64,000 bases of DNA from NCBI RefSeq assembly GCF_913778665.1, contig NZ_CAJYVQ010000004.1, forward strand, positions 124,001 through 188,000, given 5' to 3'. Shown here piece by piece: positions 1-8,641 of the stretch. A program made the translations under genes and the position numbers. This stretch comes from an uncultured Stenotrophomonas sp. (GTDB taxonomy: Bacteria > Pseudomonadota > Gammaproteobacteria > Xanthomonadales > Xanthomonadaceae). Below the pieces are notes generated by a model, which was not told where the DNA came from, ran no database searches, and worked only from the letters and a program-made list of their open reading frames with translations. Numbering within the stretch: the stretch's first letter is position 1; each line of letters begins with the position of its first letter.

Positions 1-684
1 CGCTTCCGCGACAAGGTGCGCGGCCTGGACGCGGGCGAACTGAACATCGCCGCCAACAGTTCCACCATCCTGTACCTGCTGCCGAAGATCGTCGAACGCT
101 TCCGGATGCATCACCCGGACGTGCGCCTGACCCTGCACAACGCAATCAGTGCCGACGGCACCGATCTGCTGCGCGAGGATGCCGCCGACCTGGCGATCGG
201 GTCGATGACCGACGTGCCGGCCGACCTGACCTATGCGCCGGCCTACCGCTTCGAGCAGGTGCTGATCGCGCCACACGATCATCCGCTGGCCAGTGGTGGC
301 GAGCTGGAGCTCGCCGACATCGCCCGCTACCCGCTGGTGCTGCCGCCGAAGCGGCAGATCACTTACCGGCTGGTTGACCAGGTATTCCAGCGCCACCGCA
401 TCGCCTACACCGTGGCACTGGAAGTGGGCGGCTGGGAGGTGATCAAGCAGTACGTGGCGATGGGCATGGGCATTTCCATCGTGCCGGCGCTGTGCCTGAA
501 CGAGGCCGACCGCGAGCGGTTGGCGGCGCGGTCGATGAGGCGCTGGTTCCCCGAGCGCAGTTACGGGGTGATCGTGCGCCGGGGCAAGGCGCTGTCGGCG
601 CAGGCGCGCGCGTTCATCGAGCTGATCCAGCCGGAGTTGTTCAGTCCGCGCGATTACGACCAGAGCGGGCATTCCGAGCGGTGA
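1..684 (+). CDS. LysR-family regulator, C-terminal effector domain (5' truncated by window edge)
   Basis: The frame is open from base 1, so the gene begins upstream and its DNA-binding helix-turn-helix is outside the window. The visible 227 residues are the periplasmic-binding-protein-like effector domain of LysR-type regulators: a beta strand and helix around LYLLPKIVERF, the DLAIGS strand, and the segment GMGISIVPAL near the C terminus. The EVGGWEVIKQYVAMGMGISIVP block resembles the CysB/CbbR branch, but the effector and targets cannot be told. The family activates or represses a neighbouring gene; none upstream is visible here. Confidence 0.85.
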   Translation, partial: RFRDKVRGLDAGELNIAANSSTILYLLPKIVERFRMHHPDVRLTLHNAISADGTDLLREDAADLAIGSMTDVPADLTYAPAYRFEQVLIAPHDHPLASGGELELADIARYPLVLPPKRQITYRLVDQVFQRHRIAYTVALEVGGWEVIKQYVAMGMGISIVPALCLNEADRERLAARSMRRWFPERSYGVIVRRGKALSAQARAFIELIQPELFSPRDYDQSGHSER

Positions 685-726
685 GGGGTGTTCGGCAGGG
701 CTGCGCCCTGCACCTCCAGGGGCCAG

Positions 727-966
727 AGCAACAGCCGAAGCAACAGCAACAGCGAGCTATCCGTGTGATGGCGGGATGGGTCCGGTGGCGGGGGACGCCG
801 TAAACCCCTCCTTGGGGGCTTGGCCGCGGCATCCATGCCGCGGACACCCCCGCCACCGGACCCACCCCGCCTTCGACAGATCTCCGTGGTCTGTCGGAAC
901 GCCATGGACTGCTGTTGGTGGGTGTCGACCTTGGCCGACACGGTAGATCCATGCCATGCGTGGATG
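727..966. repeat. Dispersed hairpin element, copy A
   Basis: This stretch fills the gap between two LysR genes and is closely similar to 13051-13312. It has a CAACAG-rich lead, then a 25-bp inverted repeat (770-794 with 847-871, one A.C mismatch) enclosing a perfect inner palindrome (824-843, CCGCGGCAT arms). A smaller stem follows around 873-896 (CGACAGA/TCTGTCG), and the element ends in a SMAG-like palindrome (943-966). No credible coding sequence lies in it: the overlapping frames are mirrored low-complexity frames. Nothing else is visible in the 334-base gap. Confidence 0.85.
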
Positions 967-1018
967 ACGTACGAATGATCTGGCTCCATTTGTGGCTGGC
1001 GATGCATAGACTGGGCGC

Positions 1019-1924
1019 ATGTCCATCGAACTGCGCCACCTGCGTTACTTCCTTGCCGTTGCCGATACGCTGCACTTCGGCCAGGCGGCCGAGCGGTTGG
1101 GCATGTCGCAGCCGCCGCTCAGCCAGCAGATCCGCCAGCTGGAAGAACTGATCGGCGCGCGCCTGTTCGTGCGCAGCCATCGCCGCGTGCAGCTGACGCC
1201 TGCGGGGGAGCTGCTGCAGGAACGGGCACGCGCCATCGTGCAGCAGGTGGAAGCGGCGGTGGACGAGGTGCAGCGCGCGCAGCGCGGTGAGCAGGGTGAG
1301 CTGCACATTGGCCTCACCCGCGCCACGCCGCTGTCGCCGCAGATTCCGCGGTCTATCCTGCAGTACCGGCAGCAGTACCCGCAGGTGCGCCTGCAGCTGA
1401 GCGAGATGAACACCCTGCAGCAGATCGATGCGCTGCTCGACGGTTCACTGGACGTCGGCATCATCCGCAAGCGCGCATTGCCGCAGGAACTGGTGGCACA
1501 CAGCCTGTTCGTCGATCCGCTGGCGTTGATCGTGCATGCCGGCCACCCTGCCCTTCGCCGGCTGACGAAGCAGGGCACGCTGGCGCTGCGTGATTTCGCC
1601 CAGGAGCCGTTCGTGGCATTTCGTCGCAGTGCCGGTGCCGGCATCCACGACCACATGATCGCCCTGTGCGCCGCAGCCGGCTTCACCCCGCGCATCGTGC
1701 AGGAGGCGGGCGAAGCCTCGACGCTGATCAGCCTGGCCGCCGCCGGCCTGGGCGCGGCGATCCTGCCATCGTCGTGCGATCACATCCGCGTGGAAGGCGC
1801 GCGCTTTGTGGCACTGGCCGATGCTGGCGCGCATTCGGAGGTGCAGCTGGCGTGGCATCGCGAACGGCTAACGCCGTTGATCCGCAACTTCGCCGCGCTG
1901 CTGCGCGGGGCTTTTGCGGTCTGA
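1019..1924 (+). CDS. LysR-family transcriptional regulator
   Basis: The protein has 301 residues, the usual length for the family. The N-terminal winged helix-turn-helix (residues 1-60) is clear in LRHLRYFLAVAD and the recognition helix region MSQPPLSQQIRQLEE, followed by GARLFVRSHRRVQLT. The effector-binding domain runs from about residue 90, with DVGIIRK and AAGLGAAILP typical of the BenM/CatM-like branch. It is convergent with the MFS pump at 1981-3237, separated by a 56-base gap holding a SMAG palindrome, so it is a candidate but unproven regulator of that pump. The ATG start gives the canonical family N terminus. Confidence 0.9.
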   Translation: MSIELRHLRYFLAVADTLHFGQAAERLGMSQPPLSQQIRQLEELIGARLFVRSHRRVQLTPAGELLQERARAIVQQVEAAVDEVQRAQRGEQGELHIGLTRATPLSPQIPRSILQYRQQYPQVRLQLSEMNTLQQIDALLDGSLDVGIIRKRALPQELVAHSLFVDPLALIVHAGHPALRRLTKQGTLALRDFAQEPFVAFRRSAGAGIHDHMIALCAAAGFTPRIVQEAGEASTLISLAAAGLGAAILPSSCDHIRVEGARFVALADAGAHSEVQLAWHRERLTPLIRNFAALLRGAFAV

Positions 1925-1930
1925 TCGAAG

Positions 1931-1956
1931 AACAGTCGACTGACAGTCGACTCTAC
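1931..1956 (-). repeat. SMAG-type REP palindrome
   Basis: Read on the minus strand it starts with GTAG and continues into an inverted repeat with AGTCGACTG arms. It sits exactly between two convergent genes, where such palindromes commonly act as transcript ends. Confidence 0.75.
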
Positions 1957-1980
1957 CAAGGCAAGCGCAACTCCACAGGA

Positions 1981-3237
1981 TCACGCCGTAACCGGCTGCG
2001 GCGCACGCTGCTGCAGCGCCCAAACGATGCCACCACCGATCAGGGTCAGCACGGCGGCGAACGCACAGACGCCAAGCCAGTCCCAGGCGGCATAGGCGAG
2101 GCCACCCACGCCGCCCAGCACGCTGGAGCCGAGGTAGTAGGCAAACAGATACAGCGCCGAGGCTTCCGCGCGCATCGCGCCGGCGCGGCTTCCGACCCAG
2201 CTGCTGGCGACCGAGTGGCCACCGAAGAAGCCAAACGTCACCAGCGCGATACCCAGCGCCATCGTGCTCAGCCACGGCATCGCCAGCAGCGCGATGCCGG
2301 CGCCGATCAGCGCGAACGAGATCGACAGAATGCGGCCACGTCCGTAGCGCGTGGCCTGCTGGCCCATCCACGCCGAACTGAAGGTACCGACCAGATAGAC
2401 GCTGAAGATCAGGCCGACCACGGTCTGGCTGAGGTGGTACGGCGGCGCCAGCAGGTGGTAGCCCAGGTAGTTGTAGAGGGTGACGAACACGCCCATCAGT
2501 ACGAACGAGGTGGCGAACAGCCACGGCAGGCCGGGGTCGGCGAACAGCGCGCGCCAGCGCGACGGCAACTGGCGCAGGCCATCGCGGCGCGCCTGGAAAT
2601 GCCGCGACGGCGGCAGCTGCAACCATAGCAGCACGGTACTGGCGATGGCGATGATCGAGACCACGCCGATGCCCCAGCGCCAGCCCCAGTGGTCAGCGAT
2701 GATGCCGGCCAGCAGGCGTCCGCTCATGCCACCGATGGCATTGCCGCCGATGTACAGGCCCATCGCCAGGCCCAGCGCGCGGCTGTCCATTTCTTCGACC
2801 AGGTAAGTCATCGCCACCGCCGGTACGCCGCTCAGGGCCAGGCCGAGCAGGGTGCGCAGCACCAGCAGCGTGGTCCAGTCATCCACCAGCGCGGTGCACA
2901 GCGACAGGGTGGCCGAGGCCAGCAGCGCGGCGATCATCAGCGGGCGGCGGCCGAGCGCATCGGACACCAGGCCGGCCAACAGCATCGCCACGGCCAGGGT
3001 GCCGGTGGTCAGCGACAGCGACATCGCACTGCCGGCGGCGGACACGCCGAAGTGGCGGCTGAACTCGGGCAGCAGCGGCTGCACCGTGTACAACAGGCCG
3101 AAGGTGGAGAAGCCGGCCAGGAACAGCGCGAGCGCGGTACGACGGAACGCCGGCGTGCCCTGCTGGATACGGGTCTCTGCGGCGGGGTCAACAGTGCGGG
3201 GGCGGCGTTCGACGGCCGCCGCGGTTTCGCCAGTCAT
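1981..3237 (-). CDS. ynfM: MFS efflux transporter, YnfM-like
   Basis: This 418-residue major facilitator protein has about 12 hydrophobic segments. The N-terminal block (TPAFRRTALALFLAGF, then YTVQPLLPEFSRHFGVS) and the motif GLVSDALGRRP between TM2 and TM3 (MFS motif A) match the E. coli YnfM family closely, as does GLYIGGNAIGGMSGRLL near residue 160. Family members are proton-driven exporters of arabinose-like sugars or drugs; the substrate here is unknown. It likely sits in the inner membrane and is transcribed alone. A second internal methionine is unlikely because the N-terminal cytoplasmic arm is conserved in the family. Confidence 0.85.
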   Translation of the reverse strand: MTGETAAAVERRPRTVDPAAETRIQQGTPAFRRTALALFLAGFSTFGLLYTVQPLLPEFSRHFGVSAAGSAMSLSLTTGTLAVAMLLAGLVSDALGRRPLMIAALLASATLSLCTALVDDWTTLLVLRTLLGLALSGVPAVAMTYLVEEMDSRALGLAMGLYIGGNAIGGMSGRLLAGIIADHWGWRWGIGVVSIIAIASTVLLWLQLPPSRHFQARRDGLRQLPSRWRALFADPGLPWLFATSFVLMGVFVTLYNYLGYHLLAPPYHLSQTVVGLIFSVYLVGTFSSAWMGQQATRYGRGRILSISFALIGAGIALLAMPWLSTMALGIALVTFGFFGGHSVASSWVGSRAGAMRAEASALYLFAYYLGSSVLGGVGGLAYAAWDWLGVCAFAAVLTLIGGGIVWALQQRAPQPVTA

Positions 3238-3361
3238 GGGATCGGTGGGCCGGTGGGGCGGCCGGGCGTGGGAGGGAACGGGGGCCCAGACTAGGCCCGT
3301 TCATCCAGTCGATCCATAACCGGATAAGTCAGGATTGATATGCCTGACATATCGATTCAGC

Positions 3362-3988
3362 TTACAGGCGCTGCCACTCGAAGCCGTCGCCCCGGCGGTA
3401 ATACACCGCCACCGCGCGGCCGTAGACCTTGTCGGCATCGACGAAGCCAAAGAAGCGGCCGTCGAAGCTGTTGCCACGGTGGTCGCCCAGCACCAGCAGC
3501 TTGCCGGCCGGCACCACCAGATCGGCGATGTCCGGGCCGCCGCCCATGTCCAGGTCGAGGTGGGCACGGCGCGTGCCGAAGGCTTCCACATCCTGCAGGT
3601 CGGCGCTCTGCAGTGGCTGGCCATTGATGCTCAGGTGGCCCTCGCGCATCTGCACATGGTCGCCGGCCACCGCCGCCACGCGCTTGATCAGGCGGGTGCC
3701 ATCGGCCGGCGAATCGAACACCGCCACCTCGCCGCGCTGCGGGGTGCCGGTGGCCATCAGTTCCTTGGCGGTGAACGGCAGGCGCAGGCCGTAGGCGCGC
3801 ATGTCCACCACCACGCGGTCGCCGGGCTGCAGGGTCGGCTGCATCGAGCCGCTGGGCACCACGTAGTGGTTGGCCAGGGTGTCGCGGGCGGCGGCGAGCA
3901 GGCCGAGCATGACCAGCAGCGGCAGCGCTTCCTTCTTCAGCCAGGTGAGCGCGCGTTCGGAAAAGGGAGGGCGGGAGACGGCGTCCAT
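3362..3988 (-). CDS. lepB: Signal peptidase I (type I leader peptidase)
   Basis: The 208-residue protein has one membrane segment (about residues 21-38), then the S26 peptidase boxes: SGSMQPTL with the catalytic serine at 48, RGEVAVF, LIKRVAAVAGD with the catalytic lysine at 102, and GDHRGNSFDGR near 170. It cleaves signal peptides from exported proteins at the outer face of the inner membrane. It is shorter than the housekeeping LepB that usually lies next to lepA, and lepA is not here, so this is probably a second signal peptidase I paralog. The box E histidine (GDH instead of the common GDN) is a mild departure. Confidence 0.88.
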   Translation of the reverse strand: MDAVSRPPFSERALTWLKKEALPLLVMLGLLAAARDTLANHYVVPSGSMQPTLQPGDRVVVDMRAYGLRLPFTAKELMATGTPQRGEVAVFDSPADGTRLIKRVAAVAGDHVQMREGHLSINGQPLQSADLQDVEAFGTRRAHLDLDMGGGPDIADLVVPAGKLLVLGDHRGNSFDGRFFGFVDADKVYGRAVAVYYRRGDGFEWQRL

Positions 3989-4095
3989 GACGGGTTCTGG
4001 TGGGTGGTCGCTGCATCAGACCACACATGGAGGGAGAGGTTCCCGATGGCGCCGCGCCATGCCCAGTAACCGATGGAAACGGGGGCGCAGCGCGT

Positions 4096-4119
4096 TCGCC
4101 GGGCGTGGCCCGGCGCTAC
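4096..4119 (-). repeat. SMAG-type REP palindrome
   Basis: On the minus strand it starts GTAG, with GCCGGGC/GCCCGGC arms around a short loop. It lies in the 247-base gap between the divergent lepB and AroQ-like genes. Confidence 0.75.
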
Positions 4120-4235
4120 CGATGCAGGGTTACGCAGGTTTTACGCGCGGGGCCGGATCCGGGCATCGCACCTTTACGGGGGCCGCGCGCATCGTGTGCC
4201 CACCGCGCCGCAGGGCGCATTCCGCAAGGTGTTGT

Positions 4236-4637
4236 ATGACCCTCCTGGTGATCCGCCACGCGCCCTCATCGGCGCCGCGCCCGCAGCTGCCGGCGCAGCT
4301 GGCCGGCCATCGCGTGCTGTGCAGCGACTGCGCCAGCCTGTCCGAAGTGCGCCAGTGCCTGTGCCAGCCGCAGGCACGTTCGGCCGACTGGGTGCTGCTG
4401 GATGTCGGCGTGGCCGACGAGGCGCAATGGCAGGCCGAGAGGGGTGCGCTGCAGGCGGCGCTGGAACGGCTGCCGGCGCAGTACATCGAGCTGCAGGCGC
4501 CCAGCGAGCCCGGCCTGGATGCACGCCTGCGGCTGCAGCATGGACCCGCCGCGGTGATCATCGACCAGCGCAGCCAGCAGGCCGGCTATCCGTTGTCGCT
4601 GGCCATCGTCGGCCGCCGCCTGGCACAGGAGGGCTGA
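4236..4637 (+). CDS. Degenerate type II dehydroquinase (AroQ)-like protein, copy 1
   Basis: The 133-residue protein follows the layout of type II 3-dehydroquinate dehydratase: an N-terminal strand LLVIRHAP where the enzyme has LxLNGPN, a central WVLLDVGVADE where the enzyme has GIVINPGA, then QYIELQAPS (enzyme IEVHLSN) and QAGYPLSLAIVGRRLA at the C terminus (enzyme GLGAxGYxLAL). The active-site asparagines, tyrosine and histidines are lost, so catalysis is unlikely. The next gene, three bases downstream, is a second member. The fold assignment is inferred from this pattern match; the role is unknown. Confidence 0.6.
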   Translation: MTLLVIRHAPSSAPRPQLPAQLAGHRVLCSDCASLSEVRQCLCQPQARSADWVLLDVGVADEAQWQAERGALQAALERLPAQYIELQAPSEPGLDARLRLQHGPAAVIIDQRSQQAGYPLSLAIVGRRLAQEG

Positions 4638-4640
4638 GCC

Positions 4641-5087
4641 ATGTCGATCTTCATCATCCGTGGCCCGGAAGCCGCCGGCGCGTTGATCCGTACCGCCATG
4701 CCACTGCCGGCGCCGGTGCTGAAGTCGCTGGTGCATCGTGCGATCGATGCCGGCACCAGCGTGGCGATCCGTGCCTGTGGGTCGGAGCAGGAGCTGCTGG
4801 ACGCACTGCGCGTGGCCGACCACAGCCGCGGCGAGGTGACGTTGCTTGATCCAGGTGCGTGCGCCAACAGCCTTCGCCTGCAGCGGCTGCTGCCCTATCT
4901 GCACAACGCCTACGTGGAAGTGCATGACGACGGCGCCGTGGCCGAGCCGTGCCTGCCAGCCGGTGTCGGCCAGCGCCTGGGCATTGCGGCCGGGTATGGT
5001 GCGCAGAGCTACGTGCTGGCGCTGGATATCGCGCTGGATCACCTCGGGTTGGCCGAGCAGGCGAACCGGGTGCACGTGGGCACGTAG
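4641..5087 (+). CDS. Degenerate type II dehydroquinase (AroQ)-like protein, copy 2
   Basis: The 148 residues again trace the AroQ fold: FIIRGPE for the NGPN loop, TLLDPGA for INPGA (the PGA is kept), AYVEVHDDGA for IEVHLSN, and AAGYGAQSYVLALDIAL for the C-terminal GLGAQGY helix. The catalytic tyrosine and the base-stabilising histidine are absent. It starts three bases after the stop of copy 1, so the two are cotranscribed and may form a mixed dodecamer-like assembly (inference). Its TAG stop is the TAG of a SMAG palindrome (5084-5087). Confidence 0.65.
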   Translation: MSIFIIRGPEAAGALIRTAMPLPAPVLKSLVHRAIDAGTSVAIRACGSEQELLDALRVADHSRGEVTLLDPGACANSLRLQRLLPYLHNAYVEVHDDGAVAEPCLPAGVGQRLGIAAGYGAQSYVLALDIALDHLGLAEQANRVHVGT

Positions 5088-5159
5088 CGCTGTTCGCAGA
5101 GTCGAGCCATGCTCGACTGGCTCTTCGTGGAAAGGCTGCCGAGCACGGCTCGACGCTAC
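5084..5159. repeat. Facing pair of SMAG-type REP palindromes
   Basis: The block opens with GTAG on the plus strand and closes with CTAC, i.e. two SMAG units face each other. The first has an AGTCGAGC/GCTCGACT palindrome (5100-5118) and the second GAGC/GCTC arms. It lies at the convergent end of the AroQ-like pair and the M3 peptidase. Confidence 0.75.
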
Positions 5160-5170
5160 ATAACGAAAAA

Positions 5171-5190
5171 CGGCGGGGTTGCCCCCGCCG
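5171..5190. terminator. Bidirectional intrinsic terminator
   Basis: A perfect 8-bp GC hairpin (CGGCGGGG, loop, CCCCCGCCG) is preceded by AAAAA and followed by a T-rich run. It sits between two convergent genes and can serve both. Confidence 0.75.
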
Positions 5191-5201
5191 TTCTGCTCTT
5201 C

Positions 5202-7358
5202 TTATTTCAGCCCGCGGAACTTCAGCAGCGGTTCCACCGACGGGTCCTTGCCGCGGAAATCGCGGTACAGGGTCGACAGCTCCACGCTGTTGCCGCGCGA
5301 AAGGATCTTGTCGCGGAATTCCTGGCCGTTGGCGGCGGTCAGGCCGCCGTGTTCGGTGAACCACTGGTAGGCGTCATGATCCAGCACTTCGGCCCAGAAG
5401 TAGGCGTAGTAACCGGCCGAGTAACCGCCACCCCAGATGTGGTCGAAGTAAGTGGTGCGGTAACGCGGCGGCACCTGCGGCAGATCGACCTTGAACTTCT
5501 TCAGCGCGCTGGCTTCAAAGGCGCCGACATCCTGCAGCGGCGCGTCGGCCTTCTGCGTGTGCCAGGCCAGGTCCAGCAGTGCGGCCGACAGATACTCGGT
5601 GGTCGCATAGCCCTGGTTGAAGCTGCGTGCCTTGAGGATCTTGTCGACCAGTTCCTGCGGCATCGCTTCGCCGGTCTTGTAGTGCTTGGCGTAGTTGGCG
5701 AACACCTTCGGGTCCAGCGCCCAGTGCTCGTTGAACTGCGACGGGAATTCGACGAAATCGCGCGAGGTGGCGGTGCCGGCGATCGACGGGTACTTCACGT
5801 TCGAGAACATGCCGTGCAGTGCATGGCCGAACTCATGGAACATGGTGGTGACGTCGTCGAAGCTGATCAGCGCAGGCTGGCCGGCGGCCGGCTTGGTGAA
5901 GTTGCAGACGTTGTAGACCACCGGCTTGGCACCGGTCAGGCCGTCCTGCTCCACGAACACGTCCATCCAGGCGCCGCCGGACTTGCTGTCACGCTTGAAG
6001 TAGTCGGTGTAGAACAGCGCCAGCGAGGTGCCGTCCTTGTCGAACACTTCGTACACCTTCATGTCCGGATTGTAGGTCGGAATGTCGGTGCGCGGCTTGA
6101 AGGTGATGCCGTACAGCTGGGTAGCGGCGTAGAAGACGCCGTTCTGCAGCACGTTGTCCAGCTCGAAGTACGGCTTGACCTGCGATTCGTCCAGATCGTA
6201 CTTGGCCTTGCGCACCTGTTCGGCGTAGAAGTCCCAGTCCGAGGCGGCAACCTGGAAGCCACCCTTCTGCGCGTCGATCACCTTCTGGATCTCGCCGGCT
6301 TCGGCGCGAGCCTTGGCGGTGGCCGCCGGCACGGTATCAGTCAGCAGCTTCAACGCGGCAGCCGGGGTCTTGGCCATCTGGTCGCCCAGCTGGTAGTCGG
6401 CGAAAGTGTCGAAACCCAGCAGCTTGGCCTTCTGCGCACGCAGCTGGGCCAGGCGCTGCACGGTCTGCCGGGTGTCGTTGGCATCGCCGCGCTCGGCGCG
6501 GGTTTCCGAAGCCTTCAGCACGGCAGCGCGCTGGTCGCGGTCGCTCAGCGAACCCAGCACCGGCTGCTGGGTGGTGTTCTGCAGCGGCAGCAGGAACTTG
6601 CCATCCAGCTTGCGGTCCTTCGCGGCGGCCGCAGCGTTGTTGATCGCATCCTCGTCCAGGCCGGCCAGCTTGGCCTTGTCGTCGACGACCACGGCGGCCG
6701 CGGCGGTGGCTGCCACCAGGCGGGTGTGGAACTGGGTGGAGAGGGTGGTCTCTTCCACGTTGAGCTTGCGCAGCGAGGCCTTGTCGGCGTCGGACAGCTG
6801 CGCGCCAGCGCGCACCAGGCCGTCGTAGTAATGCTCGACCAGGCGCTTCTGCACCGGATCCAGTTCCAGCGTGTCGCGCTGGTCATAGATCGACTTCACG
6901 CGCGCGAACAGCTTCGGATCGAGATTGATCTCGTCCTGGTGCGCAGCCAGCTTCGGCGCCACTTCCTCCTGGATCTTCTGGCGCGCGTCGTTGGTATCGG
7001 CCTGGACCAGGCCGAAGAAGATGCGCGACACGCGGTTCAGGGTCTCGCCGCTGCGCTCCATCGCCACGATGGTGTTGTCGAAGGTGGCCGGCTCGCTGCT
7101 GTCGGCGATCTTGCGCACGTCGGCCAGGTGCTGGCGCATGCCTTCTTCGAACGCCGGCAGGTAGTCGCTGTCCTTGATCTTGTCGAACTGCGGCGCCTGG
7201 AACGGCAGCGTGCTGGCGCTCAGCAGCGGATTGGTGGAGGCTTCGGCTGGCTGCTGGGCCGGGGCTTTCTGGGCATCGGACACGGGGGTGGACTCCTTGC
7301 CGGAACAGGCCGCCAGCGCCAGGCTGATGGCGGCGGCCAGGACTACGGTACGCGACAT
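5202..7358 (-). CDS. dcp: M3-family peptidyl-dipeptidase, lipoprotein (Dcp-like)
   Basis: The 718-residue zinc peptidase carries the HEFGH signature near residue 504, in the context MFHEFGHALHG, and the family C-terminal block GGGYSAGYYAYFWAEVL. It removes dipeptides from the C termini of oligopeptides. The start is taken at 7358 because it follows a good AAGGAG site and opens with a lipoprotein signal peptide ending ALAAC, so the enzyme is probably anchored in the envelope rather than cytoplasmic as in E. coli Dcp. A start at 7430 would put 24 extra residues before the signal peptide. Confidence 0.9.
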   Translation of the reverse strand: MSRTVVLAAAISLALAACSGKESTPVSDAQKAPAQQPAEASTNPLLSASTLPFQAPQFDKIKDSDYLPAFEEGMRQHLADVRKIADSSEPATFDNTIVAMERSGETLNRVSRIFFGLVQADTNDARQKIQEEVAPKLAAHQDEINLDPKLFARVKSIYDQRDTLELDPVQKRLVEHYYDGLVRAGAQLSDADKASLRKLNVEETTLSTQFHTRLVAATAAAAVVVDDKAKLAGLDEDAINNAAAAAKDRKLDGKFLLPLQNTTQQPVLGSLSDRDQRAAVLKASETRAERGDANDTRQTVQRLAQLRAQKAKLLGFDTFADYQLGDQMAKTPAAALKLLTDTVPAATAKARAEAGEIQKVIDAQKGGFQVAASDWDFYAEQVRKAKYDLDESQVKPYFELDNVLQNGVFYAATQLYGITFKPRTDIPTYNPDMKVYEVFDKDGTSLALFYTDYFKRDSKSGGAWMDVFVEQDGLTGAKPVVYNVCNFTKPAAGQPALISFDDVTTMFHEFGHALHGMFSNVKYPSIAGTATSRDFVEFPSQFNEHWALDPKVFANYAKHYKTGEAMPQELVDKILKARSFNQGYATTEYLSAALLDLAWHTQKADAPLQDVGAFEASALKKFKVDLPQVPPRYRTTYFDHIWGGGYSAGYYAYFWAEVLDHDAYQWFTEHGGLTAANGQEFRDKILSRGNSVELSTLYRDFRGKDPSVEPLLKFRGLK

Positions 7359-7469
7359 GTAAAACGCTCCTTGGGCAGACGGTACGGAATACCAGCCCTC
7401 CACCCTACTCCTGTCGCGCACGCCCGGCATGTGCCGGACGTGGCGTCTATGCGGCGGCCTGTGGCCGGC

Positions 7470-8072
7470 TCAGACCGTACCGCGGGTCTTGCCGATCCAG
7501 GGCCGGTAGAACTCACGGATGGCCGCCATGTCGGCGGCATCATCGCCGCTGGGCGTGAACAGCGGACCGATGCCGATGGTCTTTTCCGGGTAGTGGAAAT
7601 ACGCGGTCAGGATCGGCACGTCGGCCATCCGCGCGATCTTCAGGAAGCCGGCCTTCCACTCCTTCACCGCCTTGCGGGTGCCCTCGGGGGTGATGGCGAA
7701 CCACATTTTCTCGTTGTTGCGCAGCAGGTCCACGGCCTGGCCCACCGTGCCCTGCGGCGAGCTGCGGTCCAGTGGGATCACGCCCAGCTTGTGCAGCAGC
7801 GGGCCCAGCGGCCACCAGAACAGTGAGGCCTTGCCCAGTACCTTCACCTTCATGCCCAGCGCGATCTTGGCCGCCATGCCCCACAGGCCGTCCCAGTTGG
7901 ACGAGTGCGGCGCGATGATGAACACCAGGCGGGGAATGTCAGGCAGGGTGCCGGTCACCTTCCAGCCGCCCATGCGCAGGGTGCAGCGCGCCAGCCAGCG
8001 CAGGAAGGCGTTGGGTTTGACCTGCGGCATCTGCGGCGGCACGGCCGGCAGCAACGAAATCGGCTTGTTCAA
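7470..8072 (-). CDS. Lysophospholipid (1-acylglycerol-3-phosphate-type) acyltransferase family protein
   Basis: About 200 residues with the PlsC-family motifs: HSSNWDG (HX4D catalytic box) near residue 50, a hydrophobic WWPLGPLLHKLG segment, and ITPEGTRK for acceptor phosphate binding. Members acylate lysophospholipids or related glycerol substrates at the inner membrane. The start is uncertain: a TTG at 8072 has GGGAG seven bases upstream and begins just after the arfB stop; a GTG at 8090 would overlap arfB by 14 bases. It probably forms an operon with arfB. Confidence 0.8.
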   Translation of the reverse strand: MNKPISLLPAVPPQMPQVKPNAFLRWLARCTLRMGGWKVTGTLPDIPRLVFIIAPHSSNWDGLWGMAAKIALGMKVKVLGKASLFWWPLGPLLHKLGVIPLDRSSPQGTVGQAVDLLRNNEKMWFAITPEGTRKAVKEWKAGFLKIARMADVPILTAYFHYPEKTIGIGPLFTPSGDDAADMAAIREFYRPWIGKTRGTV

Positions 8073-8076
8073 GCAA

Positions 8077-8508
8077 TCACTCCCAGTCACGTGATGAGCG
8101 CCCGCGCTTGATCTGCGCGCGCCCGCGTTTGGCGTCCAGACGACGCAGTTTCGACCCGAGGCTCGGCTTGGTCGCCTTGCGTGGTTTGGGCACGCTCAGC
8201 CCGGCCTGGATGAAGGCCGCCAGCCGCTCGCGCGCATCCTCGCGATTGCGATCCTGGGTCCGGAAACGTTGCGCGTCGATGACCAGCACGCCTTCGCTGG
8301 TCATGCGCCGGTCACGCCGCGCCAGCAGGCGCTCGCGCAACGGGTCGGGCAACGAGGGCGAGTTGGCCACGTCGAACCGCAGTTCCACCGCGGTGGAGAC
8401 CTTGTTGACGTTCTGGCCACCGGCGCCACTGGCACGCACGAACCGCTCGACGATCTCGCCGTCGGGGATCTCAAGCTGCGCGCTGATGATGACCGGTCCA
8501 CTGCCCAT
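8077..8508 (-). CDS. arfB: Ribosome rescue peptidyl-tRNA hydrolase ArfB (YaeJ)
   Basis: The 143-residue protein has the class-I release-factor GGQ motif (ASGAGGQNVNK, residues 27-35) and a long basic tail rich in Lys and Arg from about residue 108, which in ArfB enters the empty mRNA channel of stalled ribosomes. It frees nascent chains from non-stop ribosomes without a stop codon. Length matches the family (about 140). The longer upstream frame to 8991 lacks conserved sequence and was not used. Confidence 0.92.
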   Translation of the reverse strand: MGSGPVIISAQLEIPDGEIVERFVRASGAGGQNVNKVSTAVELRFDVANSPSLPDPLRERLLARRDRRMTSEGVLVIDAQRFRTQDRNREDARERLAAFIQAGLSVPKPRKATKPSLGSKLRRLDAKRGRAQIKRGRSSRDWE

Positions 8509-8641
8509 CCGCGCATTGTAGCGGCAGCCACGCGGCGGAGTGGGCATCGCGCACCGTATGCCGCCGATCAGGTGCCGAACACGCCGCCTTCGCCTCGGCT
8601 GCGGGTATGCTGGCCGTCCCATGTACCGCAGGAAGCTTCGC

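Noticed and set aside
5109-7826. A 905-codon plus-strand frame antisense to the M3 peptidase
   Set aside because: Same reason: the real gene has HEFGH and a lipoprotein signal; the antisense frame is compositionally biased.
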